Positions 1 to 8,176 of a stretch of 64,000 nt of DNA are shown here, piece after piece. The notes under the pieces were generated by a model. The model was not told the origin of the DNA. It saw nothing but the letters and a program-made list of their open reading frames with translations, and did not search any database. Position 1 is the stretch's first letter, and every line of letters begins with the position of its first letter. The position numbers and the translations under genes were made by a program. The stretch comes from Ornithinibacillus caprae (GTDB lineage: Bacteria; Bacillota; Bacilli; Bacillales; Amphibacillaceae), in NCBI RefSeq assembly GCF_009728145.1, contig NZ_WOCA01000002.1:186001-250000 (forward strand), written 5' to 3'.

Positions 1-339
1 TGGGGTTGCGCAAATTGTTCCCATAGCTGCGTTTACTTCATTTGTTCCCATTGCTTTACTTACTGCATCTAACAGTAATTTACCGGATAAAGGTGTTTTG
101 TTTTTCATATATTCTTGAATTAAAACAGCGTCTCCACCAGTTAATCCTGTGACAGATTGGACCCCTTTTAGGCTATCTTCAATTGCTTTCTCCATTACTT
201 CAAGGTTTCTTTCCATATCAGAAAAAATAGCTTCACGCGTTTTATCTTTAACATCCATTTCTTGACGGATCATCACTTCTGAAATCAATATGTTTTCTTT
301 TTCTGCTATTTCCACTAACTCTGCTGCTGTACGAAACAT
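1..339 (-). CDS. sdaAA: L-serine dehydratase, iron-sulfur-dependent, alpha subunit (partial)
   Basis: Only the first 113 codons are in the window; the C-terminal part, including the iron-sulfur and catalytic cysteines, lies beyond position 1. The visible N-terminus (MFRTAAELVEIAEKEN...) and the later GLTGGDAVLIQEY and GTNEVNAAMGTICATP segments match SdaAA proteins. The enzyme deaminates L-serine to pyruvate and ammonia as a heterodimer with the beta subunit. The ATG has a GAGAGGAG-type ribosome binding site and lies 27 bases after the sdaAB stop, so the two subunits are translated from one transcript. The identification is secure from the start region and the neighbour; catalytic integrity cannot be judged here. 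Confidence 0.9.
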   Translation of the reverse strand, partial: MFRTAAELVEIAEKENILISEVMIRQEMDVKDKTREAIFSDMERNLEVMEKAIEDSLKGVQSVTGLTGGDAVLIQEYMKNKTPLSGKLLLDAVSKAMGTNEVNAAMGTICATP

Positions 340-366
340 ATGATATCTCCTCTCTTTTAAAACTAT

Positions 367-1029
367 CTATCGATCAATAGTAGATACACGTGTAATATGC
401 TCTGCTTCCGCTAGTTCGTTCCTTACATGCTCCTCTATATTTTGATCTGTTTCAATGACCATGATTGCTTCCTTGGTCGTGTCGTTTCGGTTCACTTCCA
501 TATGACCGATATTTATTTCATATTTTGCTAATATAGATGTGACAGAAGCTATAGCTCCAAATCTATCATTATGCATGACCAGAATAGCTGGATGATTTCC
601 AGATAAACGTAGTTCAAACCTATTTAATTCCGTGATTTCTATCGTTCCACCACCAATAGATATTCCAACTAATTCAATTTGTTCTTTGTCATTGCCAATA
701 ATCAATCGAGCTGTGTTTGGATGGCTAACCGCACTTGTGTCTTCAATGAACTCAATACTTAGCCCGCATTCTTCCGCTAGTTTCAGCGCCTGACTCATTC
801 TAGGATCATCCGCTTCAAAGCCTAGTAACCCTCCAGCGAGAGCAAAGTCTGTTCCATGACCTTTGTATGTTTTGGCAAAGGATTCATATAAATGGATTTT
901 TGCCCAACGAGGTTGTTCTCGAAATAAATTTCTTGCTGCTTTTCCAATTCTTGCTGCTCCTGCAGTATGTGAACTGGATGGCCCAATCATAACCGGACCG
1001 ATAATTTCAAATACTGAATTATATTTCAT
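367..1029 (-). CDS. sdaAB: L-serine dehydratase, iron-sulfur-dependent, beta subunit
   Basis: The 220-residue protein carries the family signature GPSSSHTAGAARIG near its N-terminus and a C-terminal ACT domain (about residues 145-215, with HNDRFGAIASVTSILAKYEI), the usual length and architecture for the separate beta subunit of Gram-positive serine dehydratases. I place the start at the ATG at 1029 because AAGGCGGTGAG lies a good distance upstream; a GTG at 1038 would add three residues but would sit on the ribosome binding site. Downstream is sdaAA and upstream a PTS-EIIC-like permease. The ACT domain is known in relatives to bind serine and stabilise the enzyme; that is family knowledge, not shown here. 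Confidence 0.93.
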   Translation of the reverse strand: MKYNSVFEIIGPVMIGPSSSHTAGAARIGKAARNLFREQPRWAKIHLYESFAKTYKGHGTDFALAGGLLGFEADDPRMSQALKLAEECGLSIEFIEDTSAVSHPNTARLIIGNDKEQIELVGISIGGGTIEITELNRFELRLSGNHPAILVMHNDRFGAIASVTSILAKYEINIGHMEVNRNDTTKEAIMVIETDQNIEEHVRNELAEAEHITRVSTIDR

Positions 1030-1055
1030 CAATCTCACCGCCTTGAGAGTATATC

Positions 1056-2087
1056 TTATGCTGCTTTATTTCCTATTTTAGAAAGCTCGTCCACTCGACG
1101 AATTTTAAAGTTTTTAAAGATAATGGAGCCAACAAATCCCCAAAATGCACTAACCAATGCACATAAAAGCGCAACAATGGTTACTTTTACAGGGTCATTA
1201 AAACCATACATAACAGCAAAACCAGCAATTGGAGTGGCTGTTCCTGTTGCACCATTGACTAATCCAGATAGGGCGATGATCACTCCTGCTGATGCTCCGC
1301 CAAGGAAGTTTGTAACATATACTGGTATCGGGTTAGCAGAAATAATATCGACTTGAGATAAAGGTTCAATCGCAACCGAAATCGTTGTTTTTCGATCACC
1401 AAATTTCATCCGATGGAAGAAGATAAAGTTCATGAATGATGATCCAAATACGGCCAAAGCCCCGATTGCCATTGGTACTCCTGTTAAACCTAACATAGCC
1501 GTTAAAGCCATAGAACTTAATGGTGCAGTGGCTACAACCGTAACAACTCCTCCTAAAATAATACCCATGATAATTGGGCTTGCATCTGTGGTTTGGGTAA
1601 TAATTCCACCAATGTTAAGCAATGTTGCATCAACCAGTGGGTCTGCATAAAATGCTAACAGACGTACAAGTGGAGCTGCAACAACGATTGTAACAATTAA
1701 GTCAAGACCATCTGGTACTTTTGCTTCGATTTTCTTCACTACAAATGCCATTAGATAACCAGCGATAAAACCAGGTAAAAGTCCTAATCCTGCACAAGAA
1801 ACCCCTAACATTAAGGCATAAACAGGTGAGACTCCAACTGCTAATGCAACAAGAGCCGCAGCTGCAACCCCGCCCATACTTCCAGCTGCATCACCAACTT
1901 CGCCTAGAAATTCGATGTTTAATAAGTCTCCACCTACAAAGCGTTGAAATGCCTCTACTAAGAATGTTGCAATGGCAGCACTTGCTAACGCTCCCATTGC
2001 TTTCATACCTTTTGGTGCTTTATAACTAAATATTGTAAAACATGCTAAAACAATGAGTAATAATATTGAACCTTTTAAAATTTCCAT
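1056..2087 (-). CDS. PTS-EIIC_2 family membrane permease, serine-dehydratase linked
   Basis: A 343-residue, very hydrophobic protein with about nine or ten membrane segments, rich in Gly/Ala stretches such as GGVAAAALVALAVGVSPVYALMLG and IIMGIILGGVVTVVATAPLSSMALTAMLG. These match the PTS_EIIC_2 family (a standalone EIIC-like permease without fused EIIA or EIIB domains). No EIIA/EIIB gene is nearby. It lies between the YheO-type regulator and sdaAB-sdaAA, all on the minus strand, with 26 bases to sdaAB, so it is probably co-transcribed with serine dehydratase. I infer that it moves serine or a related amino-acid-derived substrate; the family name alone would suggest a sugar. The substrate is unproven. 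Confidence 0.75.
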   Translation of the reverse strand: MEILKGSILLLIVLACFTIFSYKAPKGMKAMGALASAAIATFLVEAFQRFVGGDLLNIEFLGEVGDAAGSMGGVAAAALVALAVGVSPVYALMLGVSCAGLGLLPGFIAGYLMAFVVKKIEAKVPDGLDLIVTIVVAAPLVRLLAFYADPLVDATLLNIGGIITQTTDASPIIMGIILGGVVTVVATAPLSSMALTAMLGLTGVPMAIGALAVFGSSFMNFIFFHRMKFGDRKTTISVAIEPLSQVDIISANPIPVYVTNFLGGASAGVIIALSGLVNGATGTATPIAGFAVMYGFNDPVKVTIVALLCALVSAFWGFVGSIIFKNFKIRRVDELSKIGNKAA

Positions 2088-2247
2088 TATGCAATCTCCT
2101 CTTGGTTGTATAGTTTGTATGCGTTTTCATTTTTCCTGTATTAAACGAGCAATTCGATGGAGGATGAAGAAAATTCCTACTGAATGAAGATTCCTCTATC
2201 CTATGTAAACAGGAATGAAGCTTTCTATTATTGTAAAAACTAATACC

Positions 2248-2919
2248 TTATTCACTTACTTCTTTTTCTACTTGGTAATCACTCATGGAACGAATCTTGT
2301 TCAAATAATTATAAATGGTGAATTTAGAGACTCCTAAGACATGGGCAACATACTCCGTAGCACCTTTGATTAAAAATGTTCCTCTTTTATCTAACTCACT
2401 AACGCATTCCACTTTTTCTTCCATAGACATCTGTGAAGGTGCTTTTTTAAAGCGTTGAAGAACTTGATGAACCATTTCGTGTGTAACATCTTGCACAGAG
2501 TTAAAAAATGTTTCAGAAGGATTTTTTTCCTGCTGAAAATCGATAAAACGATCAATTTCTCCACTAAATTCCATCAGAAGGCTAATATCATAATTCGTGC
2601 AAAGTGCTCCAATAATCTTGTTGTGTTCATCTCTTAAGAAAACAGTGGTAGATTTCAAGATATTTCCTTCTTTTGTCTGAGTTTGATAATTAGGGATATC
2701 TTTAATGTCTTCATGATTTTTTCTTAATTCTTTTAAGACAAGGTCTGTGATCGGGGAACCAATTTCCCTTGATGTGACATTGCCAGCAATATGAATTAAG
2801 GATCTTTCCAAATCTGAGAAATCATGGACGGCAACCTCACATCTTGGTCCAAACATATTGACCATCATATCAGCAGTTCTAATCGCATGATCAAATATAA
2901 GTTTATTCATTTCTCCCAT
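2248..2919 (-). CDS. YheO/DauR-type transcriptional regulator (PAS_6 + HTH_22)
   Basis: The 223-residue protein has an N-terminal YheO-like PAS domain (about residues 8-120, with GPRCEVAVHDFSDLERSLIHIAGN and NITSREIGSPITDLVL-like text) and a C-terminal helix-turn-helix (about 170-215, VAHVLGVSKFTIYNYLNKIR). This is the layout of the DauR/YheO family, whose members often control amino-acid dehydrogenase or deaminase genes. The ATG at 2919 follows AAGGGGG at proper spacing. The gene is immediately upstream of the permease and serine dehydratase genes on the same strand, with a 160-base gap, so it is a plausible regulator of them. Ligand and operator are not visible. Confidence 0.85.
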   Translation of the reverse strand: MGEMNKLIFDHAIRTADMMVNMFGPRCEVAVHDFSDLERSLIHIAGNVTSREIGSPITDLVLKELRKNHEDIKDIPNYQTQTKEGNILKSTTVFLRDEHNKIIGALCTNYDISLLMEFSGEIDRFIDFQQEKNPSETFFNSVQDVTHEMVHQVLQRFKKAPSQMSMEEKVECVSELDKRGTFLIKGATEYVAHVLGVSKFTIYNYLNKIRSMSDYQVEKEVSE

Positions 2920-3171
2920 TCTATTAACCCCCTTGTAATCGTTTTCAATAAAACAACCTAGTATACTATATCATAATTGTTTATGGTTTTAAAACAAAAT
3001 TTTAATGGTTAAAAAAATATTTTAATAGTGTTGGTTGAATAGGGTTAGAATTTCACCGTGATAATAAATCGGCGTTGACTACTAATTCATTTTAGGATGG
3101 AGAGAGAGTAACTTTGTTGAAAATGGATTTGAAATAGTGATAATCTTATAAATATAGATAGGAGGTATATC

Positions 3172-4014
3172 ATGAATGAAATAGTACCTAGGGTAACACT
3201 GCATGATGGGCTTACAATACCATCCATTGGTCTTGGTACATATCAGCTGAAAGGCGTGGAGGGTGTACATGCAATAACAAGTGCAATTGATATCGGTTAC
3301 CGTTTAATTGATACCGCGTATAACTATGAAAATGAAGCAACCGTTGGGGAAGCAGTGAAAAGAAGTTCGGTTCCAAGAGAGGAATTACGAATTACATCTA
3401 AATTGCCTGGACGCTATCAAACATATGACAAAGCGGTGACTACCATTCAGGAATCCCTTTATCGTGCAAATCTTAACTACTATGATTTATATCTGATACA
3501 CTGGCCCAATCCTAAACAGGACCATTATGTAGAAGCTTGGCAAGCGTTGATCGATGCGAAGAAATGGGGGCTCATTCGATCTATTGGTGTGTGTAATTTC
3601 TTACCAGAGCATATAGAACGTCTGGAAAAAGAGACTGGTATAAAGCCGACAGTCAATCAGATCGAACTACATCCATTTTTTAATCAAGAACAACAGCGCA
3701 ACTGGCATGATGAAAATGGAATTGTAACGGAATCATGGAGCCCATTGGCTAGGGCAAATCATGTTCTACAACATGAAACATTAAAAGATATTGCTGCGCG
3801 TCACCATAAAACAATATCTCAAGTTATTTTAAGGTGGCATTATCAACTTGGTGCAATTTCCATTCCTAAATCAGCATCACCTCAACGACAACGTGAAAAT
3901 ATCTCTATCTTTGATTTCGTATTAGATGATGCAGAGATGAATAAAATATCGAACTTAACACGCCCAGACGGAAGGATTAATAACCAAGACCCAGCAGTTT
4001 ATGAAGAATTTTAA
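3172..4014 (+). CDS. Aldo/keto reductase
   Basis: A 280-residue cytosolic NADPH-dependent reductase of the aldo/keto reductase superfamily, of the usual length for the 2,5-diketogluconate reductase/YvgN-like group. The catalytic tetrad is visible: Asp47 and Tyr52 in IDTAYNYENE, Lys77 in ITSKLPG, and His110 in LYLIHWPNP. The C-terminal cofactor segment SIPKSASPQRQREN contains the typical K-S/R residues that bind the NADPH phosphate. The start is well supported by AGGAGGTATATC before the ATG. It is monocistronic, divergent from the serine cluster, and followed by an intrinsic terminator. The natural substrate cannot be told from the sequence. Confidence 0.92.
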   Translation: MNEIVPRVTLHDGLTIPSIGLGTYQLKGVEGVHAITSAIDIGYRLIDTAYNYENEATVGEAVKRSSVPREELRITSKLPGRYQTYDKAVTTIQESLYRANLNYYDLYLIHWPNPKQDHYVEAWQALIDAKKWGLIRSIGVCNFLPEHIERLEKETGIKPTVNQIELHPFFNQEQQRNWHDENGIVTESWSPLARANHVLQHETLKDIAARHHKTISQVILRWHYQLGAISIPKSASPQRQRENISIFDFVLDDAEMNKISNLTRPDGRINNQDPAVYEEF

Positions 4015-4033
4015 ATGCTGAAGATAAAATTTT

Positions 4034-4084
4034 AAGAGCGTTAAACTCCAGTTTTTCAGTTGTGGGGTGTATCGCTCTTTTTTG
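4034..4084 (+). terminator. Intrinsic terminator after aldo/keto reductase
   Basis: AAGAGCG at 4034-4040 pairs with CGCTCTT at 4073-4079, the base of a larger imperfect hairpin (ACTCCA / TGGGGTGT), followed by a T run. It lies 20 bases after the stop codon. Confidence 0.8.
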
Positions 4085-4100
4085 ATATTTCATCAGAGCT

Positions 4101-4785
4101 ATGAGTGCCCATCCGAAGCGGAGCAAGCGTCAAACGGTAACTCATCGAGTCGATGAGAGCCCAAAAGCACGTCGGCAAACCGAAAACGGTAACTCAAGGG
4201 CGTTATGAGTGCCGATCCGAAGCGGAGCAAGCGCCAAACGGTAACTCATCGGGTCTATGAGAGCCCAAAAGCACGTCGGCAAACCGAAAACGGTAACTCA
4301 TGAGCGTTATGAGTGCCCATCCGAAGCGGAGCAAGCGCCAAACGGTAACTCATCGGGTCTATGAGTGCCCATCCGAAGTGGAGCAACCGTCAAACGGTAA
4401 CTCAAGGGCGTTATGAGTGCCCATTCGAAGTGGAGCAAGCGCCAAACGGTAACTCATCGAGTCTATGAGTGCCCAAAAACGCATCGGCAAACCAAAAACG
4501 GTAACTCAAGGGCGTTATGAGTGCCCATCCGAAGCGGAGCAAGCGCCAAACGGTAACTCATCGGCGTTATGAGTGCCCAAAAGCGCATCGGCAAACCAAA
4601 AACGGTAACTCAAGGGCGTTATGAGTGCCCATCCGAAGCGGAGTAAACGCCAAACGGTAACTCAAGGGCGTAATGAGTTCCCATTCGAAGTGGAGCAAGC
4701 GCCAAACGGTAACTCATCGGAGTTATGAGTACCCAAAAGCACGTCGGCAAGCCAAAAACGGTAACTCATCGGAGTTATGAGCGAG
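4101..4785. repeat. Thirteen 52-bp tandem repeats, exact period, two alternating types
   Basis: Units start at 4101, 4153, 4205, 4257, 4309, 4361, 4413, 4465, 4517, 4569, 4621, 4673 and 4725, exactly 52 bases apart with no indel; a fourteenth begins at 4777 and breaks off. Each unit opens with ATGAG(T) and closes its core with ACGGTAACTCA(T), giving terminal inverted repeats, then a 7-base joint such as CGGGTCT. Two cores alternate: type A contains CCGAAGCGGAGCAAGCGCC, type B contains AAAAGCACGTCGGCAAACC. The order is A B A B A A A B A B A A B. Because 52 is not a multiple of three, no frame stays open, so the array is not coding. No unique spacers exist, so it is not CRISPR. Confidence 0.95.
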
Positions 4786-4865
4786 TTTTAGCTATGGGAG
4801 TGTTGCATTTTTTAATAAATTGTTTCAATAATCGACAACACTTTTGGAAATTGTTTCAAATTTAA

Positions 4866-4894
4866 TTGACTTTGCCATCATAGTTACCTACAAT
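4866..4894 (+). promoter_or_regulatory. Sigma-A promoter of the cobalamin-uptake operon
   Basis: TTGACT at 4866-4871 and TACAAT at 4889-4894 are separated by 17 bases, close to the consensus, and start about 40 bases upstream of the riboswitch. Confidence 0.75.
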
Positions 4895-4931
4895 AAAATT
4901 AATTGAATACGAAAAAAATTAGGTTGATATA

Positions 4932-5092
4932 CAAAACAGTAGTTTTGTAATCATTAAAAGGGAAGTCCGGTGAAAATCCGGCGCGGTCCCGCCACTGTAA
5001 ATGGGAGTTTTCTATGAAAATACCACTGTCTATGATGGGAAGGTAATAGAAAACGTAGAACATGAGCCAGGAGACCTGCCTAGTTTTTTACG
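4932..5092 (+). promoter_or_regulatory. Cobalamin (B12) riboswitch
   Basis: The conserved cobalamin-element blocks are in order: AAAAGGGAAGTCCGGTG, then AAAATCCGGCGCGGTCCCG, CCACTGTAA, a variable helix, and the 3' block GAGCCAGGAGACCTGCC. The CCTGCCTAG end of the aptamer can pair with CTAGGGCAGG at 5123-5132, which would be part of the expression platform. A terminator hairpin follows at 5183-5212. Binding of a cobalamin would be expected to switch the operon off, which fits uptake genes downstream. Confidence 0.95.
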
Positions 5093-5182
5093 CCATTCAA
5101 CCTACGAGGATAGGGAGGTGTGCTAGGGCAGGACAATGATTTTCTGATTTTTAATGTATAATGTCGCTTAGCATATTTACGC

Positions 5183-5212
5183 ATGCACCTCCGATTAGGG
5201 GTGCATTTTTTG
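5183..5212 (+). terminator. Riboswitch expression-platform terminator
   Basis: ATGCACC at 5183-5189 pairs with GGGTGCAT at 5199-5206, followed by six T residues, 60 bases before the first gene of the operon. Its position between aptamer and gene supports transcriptional attenuation. Confidence 0.85.
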
Positions 5213-5274
5213 TTGGAATAAAGTCTTTGGCAAAAGTTTTCAAAATTTTTTCACTTGAAATAGGAGGGTTTACG

Positions 5275-7251
5275 ATGCAAAAAATAATAAAACAACTTGC
5301 GGTTATTTTTTCTGTCTTGTTAGTAATTAGTAATCTAGTATTCTTACAGCCACAAATAAGCTATGCTCAAGCTTTAGATGCAGGTGTTACGATAACTGCG
5401 TTGGATGAAGAAGGGGAACGTGTACTTCCTTTAACTGCAATCAGCATTGATGAGGGAGATACTGCTTTTGATGTGTTACTTGAAGCCGGAGAATTACATA
5501 ATTTGGAGATTACGTATGATGAATATGACTTTGGTGTTTTTATTACTGGAATTGGGGATGCTGTCCAAACGGATTCCGAGTGGTGGTCGTTTAATGTATA
5601 TGGACATGGCCCAGACGTAGGGGCTTCCTCTTATCAAGTTACCAATGGAGAGCATATCTTATTTACATTAACGGATGAATTTAGTCCAACTGTTCCTGTT
5701 ATCGTTTCCGCAGTGGACATGAATGAAAACGATGTCATTCCAGAGACAGAAGTTACAGTCATGGAAGGTGCTAGTGCGTATGATGCGCTCTATCAGGCTG
5801 CTAAGGAACATCAGGTAGAGATAGAGGCTACTATTGATGATGAATATTTTACATTCATCAATAACCTTGGAGAAATCGCACTTGAGGAAAATGAATTTTG
5901 GAATATATCCGTAAATGATGAGCCATTAATGACAAGTATCGTTGCACATCAAGTTCAGTCAGGGGAACATGTTCAACTAGAGGTACAAGCATGGGAATCC
6001 AATGATGAAGAATTAGATGAAGAAACAGAAACAGATGAAACAACAACCAATTCTGAACTACCGGTAATTACGAATGAAGTGATCCAAGAAAGTATTGCTG
6101 GAATCACCAATTATATATCAGAATATAATATCTCGATTGAATATGGTAATGAATGGTGGGCATGGGGAGTAGCTCATACCGAACAAGGGTTACCTAGTTC
6201 CTATGTGACGAGTGTGGAACAAAAAGTGAAAGAGTTAGACGGTGAATTCCGTAGTATTTTTGATTTGGAAAAAGTCATTATTGGCTTGTCTGCTGCGAAT
6301 GCCGATGCAACAAATGTTGCTGGATATAATTTGATTGAAAAACTATTGAATCATCGTAGTTTTGAAAATCCTTCTATTAATATGGCAATCTATGGTTTAT
6401 TAGCTTTGGATAGTGGTTCCTATGATGTTCCAGACGAAGCAAGGGATCATTTAATAGATTTCATTTTAGACAGTGAATTAGAGAATGGTGGTTGGGCATT
6501 ATTTGGTGATCGCCCTACAGCTGACATTACGGGAATGGTATTAATCTCCTTAGCACCATATCAAGATCGCCAGGAAGTTAAAGGCGCGATAGAAAGAGCT
6601 GTAACTTATCTATCTGCTGCGCAAGACGATACAGGTGGATACTATGAATCCTTTAATGGGGGAGATTCTAGTGAATCGGTATCTCAAGTCATCACGGGTC
6701 TTGCTGCTGTTGGTGTGGATCCAACTGGAAATGACTTTACGAAAGATGGAGGAAATCTTGTACAGCATTTGCTGAAGTTCAAGCAGGATGACGGGGGTTA
6801 CAGCCATCTCATTGATGATACATACTCCATGGGAATGTCAACCCAACAGGCATTACTAGCATTTTTTGCTTATCAGAAGTATGTCAATGGCGAAGGTTCG
6901 GTGTATCAATTTAATACTCAGTCGGATGACGGGCAAGATGACGAAGAAGAAAAGAAAGAGGAAGAACCAGATCCTTCAGGGGAAGATGGTAAGGGTGGAT
7001 CCGAAGATGGTACCGATGATAATGGCGATGATAATGGTTCAGTAAATGACGATGATCAAAACGGCAATGATGAAAACAAAGAGGGAGAAAAAGAAGAACC
7101 GAAGAAAAAAGCAGGAACAACGGATGAAAATCCAGAGGGTAAAAAGCTTCCTCAAACAGCAACCAATACGATGAATATTCTATTTATCGGTTTAGTTTTA
7201 TTACTAGTAGGGGCTTCTTTGTTCATGGTATACCAAAGAAAAAAAGCATAA
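5275..7251 (+). CDS. Wall-anchored transcobalamin-like protein: two DUF4430 domains plus alpha6/alpha6 barrel, LPQTA anchor
   Basis: I use the ATG at 5275 (658 residues) because AGGAGGG precedes it and the next residues form a signal peptide with cleavage after SYAQA (residue 33); an upstream in-frame start at 5161 would lie inside the riboswitch terminator. Residues 35-135 and 140-240 are two DUF4430 domains (the transcobalamin-like C-terminal fold) with the hallmark WWSFNVYG and FWNISVND strands. Residues 265-545 resemble a terpenoid-cyclase-type alpha/alpha barrel (repeated GGWALF, GGYYESF, GGYSHLIDDTYSMGMSTQQALLAF). An acidic linker (550-622) leads to LPQTA at 625-629, a hydrophobic helix and a basic tail. 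Human intrinsic factor has the same two folds in opposite order. With the B12 riboswitch and ECF genes I infer a surface cobalamin-capture protein; direct binding is unproven. Confidence 0.88.
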   Translation: MQKIIKQLAVIFSVLLVISNLVFLQPQISYAQALDAGVTITALDEEGERVLPLTAISIDEGDTAFDVLLEAGELHNLEITYDEYDFGVFITGIGDAVQTDSEWWSFNVYGHGPDVGASSYQVTNGEHILFTLTDEFSPTVPVIVSAVDMNENDVIPETEVTVMEGASAYDALYQAAKEHQVEIEATIDDEYFTFINNLGEIALEENEFWNISVNDEPLMTSIVAHQVQSGEHVQLEVQAWESNDEELDEETETDETTTNSELPVITNEVIQESIAGITNYISEYNISIEYGNEWWAWGVAHTEQGLPSSYVTSVEQKVKELDGEFRSIFDLEKVIIGLSAANADATNVAGYNLIEKLLNHRSFENPSINMAIYGLLALDSGSYDVPDEARDHLIDFILDSELENGGWALFGDRPTADITGMVLISLAPYQDRQEVKGAIERAVTYLSAAQDDTGGYYESFNGGDSSESVSQVITGLAAVGVDPTGNDFTKDGGNLVQHLLKFKQDDGGYSHLIDDTYSMGMSTQQALLAFFAYQKYVNGEGSVYQFNTQSDDGQDDEEEKKEEEPDPSGEDGKGGSEDGTDDNGDDNGSVNDDDQNGNDENKEGEKEEPKKKAGTTDENPEGKKLPQTATNTMNILFIGLVLLLVGASLFMVYQRKKA

Positions 7252-7293
7252 TTCTCATGAAGGGGAGATAAGAGGAAATAAATTTTCTTATCA

Positions 7294-7338
7294 GCGTAAG
7301 CTTTTGCCAGAAGGATTTGGCAAAAGCTACGTTTTCTA
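7294..7338 (+). terminator. Intra-operon hairpin after the surface-protein gene
   Basis: CGTAAGCTTTTGCC (7295-7308) pairs with GGCAAAAGCTACG, followed by TTTTCT. It sits between the first and second genes of the cobalamin operon, so it probably acts as a partial terminator that lowers expression of the downstream genes relative to the wall protein. Confidence 0.65.
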
Positions 7339-7375
7339 ATGGGATACACTCTCCATCATGGAAAGGAGAATTTTG

Positions 7376-8176
7376 ATGAAGCGTATGATCTGTATGGTTT
7401 TAGCTATCATCATGACGGTCTTTGTGGTAGGTTGTGCAAAGGATGGAGTTAACTCGCAAATGGATTCGAAGGACCAACCTACGAGAAGTACAGAAGTAGT
7501 GGATTATAAGTCTGCAACTATAGTAGGAGAAACGGATCCAGAATCAAAAGAGGATCAAGAAGTTGCAGAAGAAGGATCCAATGATGAAGCAACAGAGAGC
7601 AACGATGAAGAATCAGAGGAAATAAGTCAATCATCAGATGATAGATCGACAACCTCTTTAGAGGATGGAACGGATTCAGCAACGAAGGAATCTAAAACCG
7701 AGCACAAAAAGAAGAAAGAATCTAGCTCCAAAACAACTAAAAGCTCGAGTCAAAAGGAATCTTCGAGAGAACAGTCAAAAGAAAAGCCAAAGGAACAACC
7801 AAAGGATACACCAAAAGAAGAACCAAAGGAAGAGCCAACCGAGACAGTTACCATTTCCATAACAACTGGAGATGTTCGTGGCGTTATTTTATCCTCTACA
7901 ACAGTACCTGTTCAGGAAGGGGATACCGTGCTAGATGTTACACGCAGGGTTACCAAAGAAAAAGGCATTCAACTGAGTGTCCGAGGTTCTGGTGCGACCG
8001 CTTATGTGGAAGGAATCGATAATCTCTATGAATTTGATGAAGGACCATTAAGTGGCTGGCTTATTCGGGTAGATGGGGTTCTCATTGATCGGAGCACTGG
8101 TATTTACCCTGTTGAACCTAATCAGACCATCAAGTGGATATATACGACGAATTATTTGGAAGATGGTTTTGATTAA
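7376..8176 (+). CDS. DUF4430-domain lipoprotein, probable cobalamin-binding partner of the ECF transporter
   Basis: The 266-residue product starts at the ATG at 7376 behind AAAGGAGA. It has a lipoprotein signal peptide with the lipobox VVGC (Cys20), a long Lys/Glu/Ser/Thr-rich low-complexity linker (about 25-155, with repeats of the KEEPKE type) and one C-terminal DUF4430 domain (about 158-266: a GDVRGVILS strand, GPLSGWLIRVDGV, and the final WIYTTNYLEDG). This resembles membrane-tethered delivery proteins that reach through the cell wall. It overlaps the ECF T-component start by one base. I infer that it passes cobalamin from the wall protein to the transporter; the domain could instead bind another ligand. 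Confidence 0.85.
   Translation: MKRMICMVLAIIMTVFVVGCAKDGVNSQMDSKDQPTRSTEVVDYKSATIVGETDPESKEDQEVAEEGSNDEATESNDEESEEISQSSDDRSTTSLEDGTDSATKESKTEHKKKKESSSKTTKSSSQKESSREQSKEKPKEQPKDTPKEEPKEEPTETVTISITTGDVRGVILSSTTVPVQEGDTVLDVTRRVTKEKGIQLSVRGSGATAYVEGIDNLYEFDEGPLSGWLIRVDGVLIDRSTGIYPVEPNQTIKWIYTTNYLEDGFD

Noticed and set aside
4101-4785. CRISPR array
   Set aside because: The units have no unique spacers; the whole 52-base unit repeats, with only point differences and two alternating cores.
5161-5274. Upstream in-frame extension of the wall-anchored protein
   Set aside because: It would start inside the riboswitch expression platform, has no binding site, and would displace the signal peptide.
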